NCBI GenBank assembly: GCA_020438665.1 | Contig: JAGQUE010000405.1 | Span: 1-5,375, forward strand | From: Nocardioidaceae bacterium | GTDB lineage: Bacteria > Actinomycetota > Actinomycetes > Propionibacteriales > Nocardioidaceae | Reading direction: 5' to 3' | DNA: 5,375 nt | Shown here: piece by piece, positions 1 to 4,928 of the stretch | Layout of the letters: each line of letters begins with the position of its first letter | Position numbering within the stretch: position 1 is the first letter of the stretch | The notes under the pieces: model-generated | What the model was told of the DNA's origin: nothing | Database searches by the model: none | Seen by the model: only the letters and a program-made list of their open reading frames with translations | Translations under genes and position numbers: made by a program

Positions 1-680
1 AGACGTTCATCACCAACGGCTACTCCGCCGACATGGTGCTGGTCGCCGCCCGCACGGCACCGGAGAAGAAGGCCCGCGGCATCACGCTCTTCGCCGTCGA
101 GTCGACCCGCGAGGGCTACTCCCGCGGCCGCAAGCTCGACAAGGTCGGCCAGGACGAGTCCGACACCGCCGAGCTGTTCTTCGAGGACGTCCGCGTCCCC
201 GAGGAGAACATCGTCGGCGAGCTCGACAACGGCTTCATCCACATGATGACCTGGTTGCCGCAGGAGCGGCTCGGCTCGGCGGTCACCAACCTGGCCCATG
301 CCCGCCAGATCCTCGACGAGACGATCCAGTACACCAAGGACCGCAAGGCCTTCGGCCAGTCGATCGGCCAGTTCCAGCACAACAAGTTCCTGATGGCCGA
401 CCTGGTCACCCGGGTCGAGGTCACCCAGGCCTACCTCGACCAGTGCGTCCTCGCCCACACCAAGGGCGAGCTCACGCCCATCGACGCGGCCAAGGCCAAG
501 TGGTGGAGCGCCCAGGTCCAGAACGACGTGCTCGACCACTGCGTCCAGCTGCACGGCGGCTATGGGTTCATGAACGAGTACCGCGTCGCCCGCGCCTGGC
601 GTGACGCCCGCGTCACCAAGATCTGGGCGGGGTCCAACGAGATCATGAAGGAGCTGATCGGCCGCGACCTGGGACTGTGA
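1..680 (+). CDS. Acyl-CoA dehydrogenase, long-chain (LCAD)-like, C-terminal part (5' end outside window)
   Basis: FAD-dependent acyl-CoA dehydrogenases introduce the alpha,beta double bond in fatty-acyl-CoA beta-oxidation and pass electrons to ETF. The reading frame is open from base 3 and gives 225 residues, starting in the middle beta-barrel domain (TFITNGYSAD, then ITLFAVE and LFFEDVRVP) and continuing through the C-terminal helical domain. Family signatures seen are DRKAFGQSI, the FAD/dimer motif CVQLHGGYGFMNEY and the terminal KIWAGSNEIMKELIGRDL. The medium-chain catalytic Glu position (IYEGT) is Ala here. Instead LPQERL (Glu codon 264-266) matches the alternative catalytic Glu of the long-chain and isovaleryl branch, which points to an LCAD-like enzyme. 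The protein ends at the normal family C-terminus with TGA at 678-680. The substrate cannot be read from sequence. The next gene is convergent, so any operon partners lie upstream, outside the window. Confidence 0.95.
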   Translation, partial: TFITNGYSADMVLVAARTAPEKKARGITLFAVESTREGYSRGRKLDKVGQDESDTAELFFEDVRVPEENIVGELDNGFIHMMTWLPQERLGSAVTNLAHARQILDETIQYTKDRKAFGQSIGQFQHNKFLMADLVTRVEVTQAYLDQCVLAHTKGELTPIDAAKAKWWSAQVQNDVLDHCVQLHGGYGFMNEYRVARAWRDARVTKIWAGSNEIMKELIGRDLGL

Positions 681-681
681 G

Positions 682-780
682 GCGGAGCGAGGAGGGAGGC
701 CCCCGAGCCTAGCGAGGGGTGCCGACCGACGAGTGGAGCCGAGGAGGCCCGATCAGGAGAGGCCTGTGAGGCCGGCCGCT
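682..780. repeat. Purine-rich GAGCGAGG-type intergenic tract, candidate dispersed repeat
   Basis: Directly after the dehydrogenase stop, the + strand runs for about 100 bases in strongly purine-biased, G-rich sequence. It has recurring GAGG, GCGAG and GAGGCC units (for example GAGCGAGGAGGGAGGC at 685-700, then GCCGACCGACGAGTGGAGCC). No gene is supported here: the frame stays open but lacks a start and family similarity. From memory, comparable tracts occur after genes in Nocardioides-type genomes, so it may be one copy of a dispersed element. Only one copy is visible in this window. Confidence 0.3.
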
Positions 781-782
781 GG

Positions 783-832
783 GTGAGGAGGTCACGCAGC
801 GACCTTCTCCAGGGCGTCTCGAAACCGAGGCC
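783..832. repeat. Hairpin-bearing segment ending GTCTCGAAACC, candidate dispersed intergenic repeat
   Basis: The segment contains GTGAGGAGGTCACGCAGCG followed by a CTTCTCC arm and a GTCTCGAAACCGAGGC tail. It has two nested foldable units: a 9-bp stem at 785-809 and a small stem at 816-831 (GTCTCG / CGAGGC, with one G-T pair, around AAAC). Its general pattern (GAGGAGGTC, GCGACC, GTCTCGAAACC) resembles a short repeat that I recall as common between genes in Nocardioides-like actinobacteria. No second copy is present here, so the repeat identity is a recollection, not an observation. Confidence 0.35.
785..809 (+). terminator. Stem-loop between convergent genes, possible terminator without U-tract
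   Basis: GAGGAGGTC (785-793) pairs with GACCTTCTC (801-809) across a 7-nt loop (ACGCAGC), giving nine pairs including one G-U. In the opposite-strand RNA that pair becomes an A-C mismatch, so the fold favours the + transcript, that of the dehydrogenase gene. No T-run follows, so it is not a classical intrinsic terminator. Its position between converging genes makes a role in 3'-end formation plausible. Confidence 0.35.
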
Positions 833-833
833 G

Positions 834-1235
834 TCAGCCGGTCTCGCGGACCGAGCCGCGGCGGCCCCGCGCCAGTCCCACGACGGCCGCCACCAGGCTG
901 ACCAGCCATCCCAAGGTCATCACGGTGAGGGGCGTGTCAGCCTGACCGGCCGACACGTACGTCGCCCCCGAGGCGACCGCGGTCGCGACCCCCGCAGCCA
1001 GCACCACCGAGGTGATGCTCCGGCGGGACGACACCACCAGGACCACGGCTTGGATGAGCACGAGCGCGCCGAGGCCGGCATGGGCGGCCTCGAGCGCGTG
1101 GCTGCCCAGGAAGGACCAGGCGGTGCCGGCGGGCACGTCCCGGGGGAACGTCGGCCCGACGCCGACCAGGGTGGCGACGACCACCAGCTCGATCGTGAGA
1201 ACCGCCAGCTGGGTCTGCTGTCCGGGCCGTGCCAT
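834..1235 (-). CDS. Small four-helix integral membrane protein of unknown function
   Basis: A 133-residue hydrophobic protein that I do not recognise as a named family. Predicted helices lie at about residues 10-28, 46-68, 74-94 and 103-122, with an arginine-rich C-terminal tail (RGRRGSVRE) that suggests a cytoplasmic C-terminus. Helix 2 carries two histidines (H46, H52) and a glutamate (E49), an unusual polar cluster for a membrane span. The loop between helices 1 and 2 is rich in Pro, Gly and Asp. The ATG (1233-1235 on the reverse strand) is preceded by AAGGGGG four bases upstream, a usable ribosome site. It is divergent from a TetR-type regulator, and the palindrome at 1249-1265 sits 14-30 bases ahead of its start codon, so repression by that regulator is likely. 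By analogy with other TetR-controlled membrane proteins a role in stress or small-molecule response is possible, but this is inference. Confidence 0.8.
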   Translation of the reverse strand: MARPGQQTQLAVLTIELVVVATLVGVGPTFPRDVPAGTAWSFLGSHALEAAHAGLGALVLIQAVVLVVSSRRSITSVVLAAGVATAVASGATYVSAGQADTPLTVMTLGWLVSLVAAVVGLARGRRGSVRETG

Positions 1236-1245
1236 GGTGCCCCCT

Positions 1246-1268
1246 TATCGCAACTGCTAGTTGCGTTA
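1246..1268. promoter_or_regulatory. Palindromic operator O1 of the TetR-type regulator
   Basis: CGCAACTGCTAGTTGCG (1249-1265) is a perfect inverted repeat of 7-base arms around a 3-base centre. Pairing resumes at the TA/TA flanks (1246-1247 with 1267-1268). It lies just ahead of the ribosome site of the membrane-protein gene and overlaps the proposed -35 box of the repressor gene. A near copy lies at 1308-1324. Arm length, symmetry and divergent context fit a TetR-family operator. Confidence 0.8.
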
Positions 1269-1312
1269 GTTGGTGGAGCGCCAGTATGGGTCGATCGCAC
1301 CGGTCATCGCAA
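1261..1312. promoter_or_regulatory. Overlapping divergent promoters for the TetR gene and membrane-protein gene
   Basis: On the + strand TTGCGT (1261-1266) and TATGGG (1285-1290) are separated by 18 bases. On the - strand TTGCGA (1312-1307) and CATACT (1288-1283) are also separated by 18 bases. The two proposed -10 boxes overlap, and each -35 box lies inside or at the edge of an operator. Box quality is only moderate (the - strand -10 matches TATAAT at 4 of 6). An alternative -10 for the + strand, TAGGTT at 1326-1331, has no good -35. Confidence 0.4.
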
Positions 1313-1327
1313 CTTCCTGTTGCGTTA
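1305..1327. promoter_or_regulatory. Palindromic operator O2 of the TetR-type regulator
   Basis: CGCAACTTCCTGTTGCG (1308-1324) has 6-base arms (CGCAAC / GTTGCG) around five bases. It shares ATCGCAACT on the left and GTTGCGTTAG on the right with O1, so the two sites are near copies in the same orientation. Their centres are 59 bp apart. O2 lies 31 bp before the regulator's start codon, where bound protein would block its own transcription. Confidence 0.75.
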
Positions 1328-1354
1328 GGTTGTCGAGGACCGAAGGAGGAGGAC

Positions 1355-1930
1355 ATGACCGCCCGACGCGGCGCCGCCGTACGCTCCGCCGTGCTCCTGG
1401 CGGCGCTGGACGAGCTCGTCGACCATGGCTATGCGGCTCTGACGATCGACAACGTCGCGCAGCGCGCCCGTGTGCACAAGACGACGGTCTACCGTCGCTG
1501 GCCGGATCGGGAGTCGCTGCTGACCGATGCGGTCCTCGAGCAGGCGAGCGCCGACTTCGCGTTGCCGGACACGGGTTCGGTCGATGAGGACCTCGCCGCC
1601 GGTCTGCGAGGGCTGGCGGACTGGCTCGCGGGTCCGGTCGGCGCCCCGCTGGTCGCGATGCTCGCCTCCGACGCGGCTCGGCTGCCTGCCATGGCCGAGG
1701 CCAAGCGCCGCTTCTTCGCCGCGCGGGGCGAGGTGCTGGCCGGTCGCCTGGCGACCGCGATCGCGGCCGGGCAGTTCCCGGCCGACACCGATCCAGGGAC
1801 GTTCCTGGGTGTGCTGGTCGCGCCTCTCTACTTCAGCCTGGTGGTCCTGGACATCCCGGTCAGCCACGCGGACTGCGACCGAGCCGCGGCGGTCGCGCTG
1901 CACGCCGCACGGGCGGGACTGCTGCGGTGA
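1355..1930 (+). CDS. TetR/AcrR-family transcriptional repressor
   Basis: A 191-residue regulator of the usual TetR length. The N-terminal DNA-binding domain covers about residues 8-55. Its helix-turn-helix runs from LTIDNVAQRARV to HKTTVYRRWPDR (about residues 29-52), with the conserved KTTVYRRW recognition-helix signature. The rest is a helical ligand-binding and dimer domain; its pattern (DLAAGLRGLADWL, FLGVLVAPLYFSLVV) recalls the TetR C-terminal families common in actinobacteria, though the exact subfamily is not certain. ATG 1355 is preferred because AAGGAGGAGG (1343-1352) lies at ideal distance and residue 1 opens a normal TetR N-terminus. Earlier in-frame starts would run the coding sequence through operator O2. 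The two palindromes upstream suggest that it represses itself and the divergent membrane-protein gene. Its inducing ligand is unknown. The next gene downstream is convergent. Confidence 0.93.
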   Translation: MTARRGAAVRSAVLLAALDELVDHGYAALTIDNVAQRARVHKTTVYRRWPDRESLLTDAVLEQASADFALPDTGSVDEDLAAGLRGLADWLAGPVGAPLVAMLASDAARLPAMAEAKRRFFAARGEVLAGRLATAIAAGQFPADTDPGTFLGVLVAPLYFSLVVLDIPVSHADCDRAAAVALHAARAGLLR

Positions 1931-1996
1931 CCGGGCTGGCGCCGCCGCGCGGCTTGGTGTGGCTGCGTGTCGTGCTGGCCGAACGGCCGCCCAGGA

Positions 1997-2015
1997 GGCG
2001 CTTACGGCTCGCGCC
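1997..2015. other. Short GC hairpin in the convergent gap after the TetR gene
   Basis: The 104-bp gap at 1931-2034 separates two convergent genes and contains no ORF that I can support. GGCGC (1997-2001) can pair with GCGCC (2011-2015) across a 9-base loop. A second small fold, GGCC-GAAC-GGCC, lies just upstream in the same gap. Neither has a T-run, so calling either a terminator is a guess from position. Confidence 0.2.
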
Positions 2016-2034
2016 ACCCGAGGCGAGGGAGGCG

Positions 2035-3345
2035 TCAGCGGTGTCCGATGACGAACCGGGGATCAGCGTTGGCGATGGCCTGCTGGGCGGCGATCGTGGA
2101 GACCCGTTCGATGGCGTTGATGTGGGTCATCGCCCAGGGGAAGGCCAGCGCCGCGGCGTGGTCGGGATCGGTGACGTCGGGCAGCGAGTGGTCGCCGGTC
2201 TCGAGACCGATCTGGTAGTCGGCGACATAGCCGACCAGCTCACCGACGATCCCCCGGCGGTGGAACGCCGCGGCGCCGAGCTCCGCGTCGACCTCGACGC
2301 GGCGGGCGACGACGCCGATGGGGACGCCGAGCATGCGGTCGAGCGCCGAGAGCATGCCGGCGGTGAAGGCATAGGCATAGTCGATGCCCTGCCGGACGGC
2401 GAGGACCTCCGACATGCGGGCCCGCATCAGCGCGATGGTGAGGGCGTCGCTGCGGTTGGAGTTGACGGTACGCCCGAACACGGCGAGCGCGGCCCACTGG
2501 CGCAGGCGGGTGGTGCCGAGGACGACGAGGGCGTCCCGGATGCTGCGCACCTCGCGGCGCAGGCCGCCGGCCGCGCCCAGCGAGGCCTCGTGGAGCACCT
2601 GGACGACCAGCGCAGGCTCGTGGTCCAGGATCTCCTCGACGCGCCGGAAGTCGAGGCGCTCGTCGAGCAGCTCGGTCGCGAGCTGCACGCGGGCCAGGGC
2701 CGAGGGCGCCAGCGGCTCGCCGATCCGCTCGGGCCGCTCGATGGCCGGCCCTTGGAACAGCGTGAATCCGGCGTTGGCGGCCCAGGTGAGCTCCGCCTCG
2801 GAGGCGCAGCCCAGCGCCATCAGCGTGACGCGGCGTGACGTGCAGCGGCCGGCCAGGTCGAGAACGGCGTCCGCGTCGAGGGCGCTGAGGTCGATCTCGA
2901 CGATGTCGGCGACCTTGAGGATCTCGGCGGTCTCGTCGGTCCACGACGTCAGCCCCACCGCGATGGAGCAGCCTGCCTTGCGGAGCTGGTAGCAGCGTTC
3001 GAGGACCGGGTCGCGCCGGCACTCCTCGAGGGAGACCTCGAGGGTGATCCGGTCGAGCGGCTGGACGATCTCCAGCGACCCCTCCATCAGAGCGGGCCAG
3101 GGGTTCAGGAACAGCCGGCGGTGGCCCACCAGCGCGTCGAGGTCGAACGCCTCCTCCTCGAGGACGGCGTCCATCGTGATGGCGCCCTTCATCGGCCACC
3201 CGTTGTCGTCGGCCTCGTCGATGAGGCGGTGCAGCACGCGGAACCCGACGACCTCGTCGTCGGCCCCGACGATGGGCTGGCGCGACACGATGCGGTGCAG
3301 CAGGGCAGGGGCGCCCTCCGCGCCGGCGATCAGTTCCTCGGTCAT
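2035..3345 (-). CDS. Degenerate EAL plus HDOD-domain signalling protein (YuxH-like)
   Basis: A 436-residue cytoplasmic protein in two parts. Residues about 18-200 align with the EAL fold of YuxH-like proteins (SRQPIV at 21-26, FLN at 79-81, LEV at 102-104, LFQG at 196-199). The catalytic positions are lost: the EAL motif reads RVL at 36-38, the DDF site reads GLT at 131-133 and the VKID lysine is Glu (VEID, 149-152). Cyclic-di-GMP hydrolysis is therefore unlikely. Residues about 215-400 match an HDOD domain, a non-catalytic HD relative (EILDHEPALVVQVL, IRDALVVLGTTRLRQW). Such proteins act in signalling by binding partners or ligands; the partner here is unknown. ATG 3345 is chosen because GAGGGAGGGAGA lies 7 bases upstream. 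A 60-codon extension to 3525 is basic, low-complexity, and would overlap the next gene's start. It is divergent from the histidine kinase. Confidence 0.9.
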   Translation of the reverse strand: MTEELIAGAEGAPALLHRIVSRQPIVGADDEVVGFRVLHRLIDEADDNGWPMKGAITMDAVLEEEAFDLDALVGHRRLFLNPWPALMEGSLEIVQPLDRITLEVSLEECRRDPVLERCYQLRKAGCSIAVGLTSWTDETAEILKVADIVEIDLSALDADAVLDLAGRCTSRRVTLMALGCASEAELTWAANAGFTLFQGPAIERPERIGEPLAPSALARVQLATELLDERLDFRRVEEILDHEPALVVQVLHEASLGAAGGLRREVRSIRDALVVLGTTRLRQWAALAVFGRTVNSNRSDALTIALMRARMSEVLAVRQGIDYAYAFTAGMLSALDRMLGVPIGVVARRVEVDAELGAAAFHRRGIVGELVGYVADYQIGLETGDHSLPDVTDPDHAAALAFPWAMTHINAIERVSTIAAQQAIANADPRFVIGHR

Positions 3346-3422
3346 CGGCCCGTCTCCCTCCCTCACTGCTTCTCCAGACCATCGGCAACGCCGCGCGGAA
3401 CCTGAGCGCTCCGGACGCGGCA

Positions 3423-3428
3423 TAGGAT
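3423..3428 (+). promoter_or_regulatory. -10 box TAGGAT for a predicted leaderless transcript
   Basis: TAGGAT fits the actinobacterial TANNNT -10 consensus. It ends exactly 7 bases before ATG 3436, so transcription would begin at or next to the A of that codon, the standard spacing of leaderless actinobacterial mRNAs. No clear -35 box is visible about 17 bases upstream, which is common for this promoter class. It would serve the small ORF and the kinase gene. Confidence 0.5.
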
Positions 3429-3435
3429 CGCGGCG

Positions 3436-3522
3436 ATGAGCACGGACGACCACCGGATGCCGCTGTCCGCCGCGAGCGCGCGACCGGGCGAGGGCCCGGG
3501 TCGGCGCAGCCGTCTGCCATGA
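3436..3522 (+). CDS. Small 28-codon ORF, leaderless, overlapping the kinase start
   Basis: ATG 3436 to TGA 3520-3522 encodes 28 residues beginning MSTDDHRMPLSAASARPG and ending in a Gly/Arg-rich tail with RRSRLP. About nine in ten third positions are G or C, better than the competing kinase frame read through the same bases, which supports real coding. No Shine-Dalgarno precedes it, but the -10 box 7 bases upstream suits leaderless translation. Its stop overlaps the kinase ATG as ATGA (3519-3522), a typical coupling arrangement. It has no hydrophobic segment and no family I know. Two readings remain open: a short leader ORF that couples translation to the kinase, or the true N-terminal tail of the kinase separated by a one-base frame change. 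Basic Pro/Arg tails before the first helix are common in actinobacterial kinases. Confidence 0.45.
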   Translation: MSTDDHRMPLSAASARPGEGPGRRSRLP

Positions 3523-4928
3523 CATCGACGATCGGCATCCGCAGCCGGATCCTCGGCGTCGCCGTCGCGATCCTGGTCGTGACGCTGGCGATCTGGGCGT
3601 GGGTGGTCATCACCGTCTTCGACGGCACCCTGACCCGGACGGCGCGCAGCCACGCGGAGTTCCAGGCCACCCAGCTCGCCGACCAGCTGCGCTCGATCCC
3701 CGTCGACCAGGTTGTCCCGCAGGGCAAGGGCTACGGCGATCTCGTGCTCCAGGTGCTCTCGCCCGAGGGGTCGGTGCTCGCCAGTTCGGAGCCCCTCGTG
3801 GGGCCGATCACCGGACTGCGGCCGAGCGTCGACGAGATGCGCAGCGAGACCGTCGCCGGGGTCGCCGGGGTCGACGACGACTCCTTCGTGGTGGTCGCTC
3901 GCGGCACCATCGGCCTCGGCGGCCAGACGCTGGTCGTCGCCGTGGCCAACCCGGTCCACGTCGAGGAGGGGACGATCTCGCGCATCGTCCTCGTCGGGGG
4001 CGTCGCCGGCCTGCTCGTGCTCGGGATCACGACGATCCTGGTCAACTGGGCTGTCGGGGCCGCGCTCACGCCCGTCGAGAGGATGCGCGGCCAGCTCGCT
4101 GGCATCGACGGGCACACCATCGGTGACCGCGTCGCCGTCCCGCCGACCGGTGACGAGCTGACCCGACTGGGCGACACGATGAACCAGATGCTCGAACGCC
4201 TCGAGGCGGCCTATGCGGCGCAGAAGGCGTTCGTGTCCGACGCCAGCCACGAGCTGCGTAGCCCGTTGGCCACCATCCGCGCGGCCGTGGAGCTGGCCAG
4301 CGCCGACCCGTCGGGGCAGGTCTGGGAGGGCACGCGGGCCACCCTGATGGCCGAGATCCTGAGGCTCCAGGCGCTGGTCGACGACCTGTTGACGCTGTCC
4401 AAGGTCGACGCCGGCGCCCTGCCACTGCGGCGCCGCGAGTGCGATCTCGACGACGTCGTCGTGGCTGCCGTACGACGCCTCCGGGGCGACACCGACCGGG
4501 CGGTCGAGGTGACCGTGGAGCCCGTGCGCGCGACCGCCGACCCCGACCGGTTCGCCCAGGTGCTCCGCAACCTGCTCGACAACGCCGCTCGACACGCCGC
4601 GTCCCGCATCCGGGTGACGTTGACGCGAACGGGAGCCAGCGCGGTCGTCAGGGTCGACAACGACGGACCCCCGGTGCCGGACGGCATGCGCACCCAGGCC
4701 TTCGAGCGGTTCGTCCGGCTCGACGAGACGCGCGACCGTGACTCGGGAGGGAGCGGACTCGGGCTCGCCATCGTCGCCGACCTGGTCCACGCCCATGGCG
4801 GCACGGTGATGGCGACCGAGACCGAGGAGGGCTGGTGCCGCTTCGAGGTGAGCCTGCCGTTGAGCATGTCCGGAGTCGGGGACCCGGCGCCCGGGCCCAC
4901 TGTCGACCCGGTCAGCCCGACGGGTTGA
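3519..4928 (+). CDS. Membrane sensor histidine kinase (HAMP-HisKA-HATPase)
   Basis: A 469-residue kinase that autophosphorylates on histidine and passes phosphate to a response regulator. Transmembrane helix 1 is about residues 11-34 and helix 2 about 156-176. Between them lies an extracytoplasmic sensor of about 120 residues (core DLVLQVLSPEGSVLASSEP, resembling small PAS/CACHE-type sensors). A HAMP linker (about 177-230) follows, then HisKA with H244 in FVSDASHELRSPLATIR. The HATPase domain shows the N box NLLDNAARHA (N355), G1 box VDNDGPPVP (380-387 region), F box FERFVRLD and G2 box GGSGLGLAI (410-418). In G1, Asn and Pro occupy the first-Asp and second-Gly sites of the DxGxG pattern; I recall similar variants in actinobacterial kinases, so activity is still expected. 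ATG 3519 has only a weak ribosome site, consistent with coupling to the small ORF. The signal sensed is unknown. Confidence 0.95.
   Translation: MTSTIGIRSRILGVAVAILVVTLAIWAWVVITVFDGTLTRTARSHAEFQATQLADQLRSIPVDQVVPQGKGYGDLVLQVLSPEGSVLASSEPLVGPITGLRPSVDEMRSETVAGVAGVDDDSFVVVARGTIGLGGQTLVVAVANPVHVEEGTISRIVLVGGVAGLLVLGITTILVNWAVGAALTPVERMRGQLAGIDGHTIGDRVAVPPTGDELTRLGDTMNQMLERLEAAYAAQKAFVSDASHELRSPLATIRAAVELASADPSGQVWEGTRATLMAEILRLQALVDDLLTLSKVDAGALPLRRRECDLDDVVVAAVRRLRGDTDRAVEVTVEPVRATADPDRFAQVLRNLLDNAARHAASRIRVTLTRTGASAVVRVDNDGPPVPDGMRTQAFERFVRLDETRDRDSGGSGLGLAIVADLVHAHGGTVMATETEEGWCRFEVSLPLSMSGVGDPAPGPTVDPVSPTG

Noticed and set aside
681..1328. Frame stays open after the dehydrogenase TGA, suggesting readthrough or a C-terminal extension
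   Set aside because: The dehydrogenase already ends at its family C-terminus; the open stretch is low-complexity and antisense to the membrane-protein gene, as expected by chance at high GC.
1229..1354. Earlier start for the TetR gene
   Set aside because: It would place both operators inside the coding sequence and add a non-TetR N-terminus; ATG 1355 follows AAGGAGGAGG directly.
3346..3525. N-terminal extension of the EAL-HDOD protein to a start at 3525
   Set aside because: The extension is basic low-complexity sequence, lies over the kinase promoter and small ORF, and ATG 3345 has a strong ribosome site at the right distance.
2240..3727. Long reverse-strand frame (495 codons) overlapping the EAL-HDOD gene in another frame
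   Set aside because: Its protein is Arg/Pro low-complexity; the overlapping frame encodes recognisable EAL and HDOD motifs with a good ribosome site.
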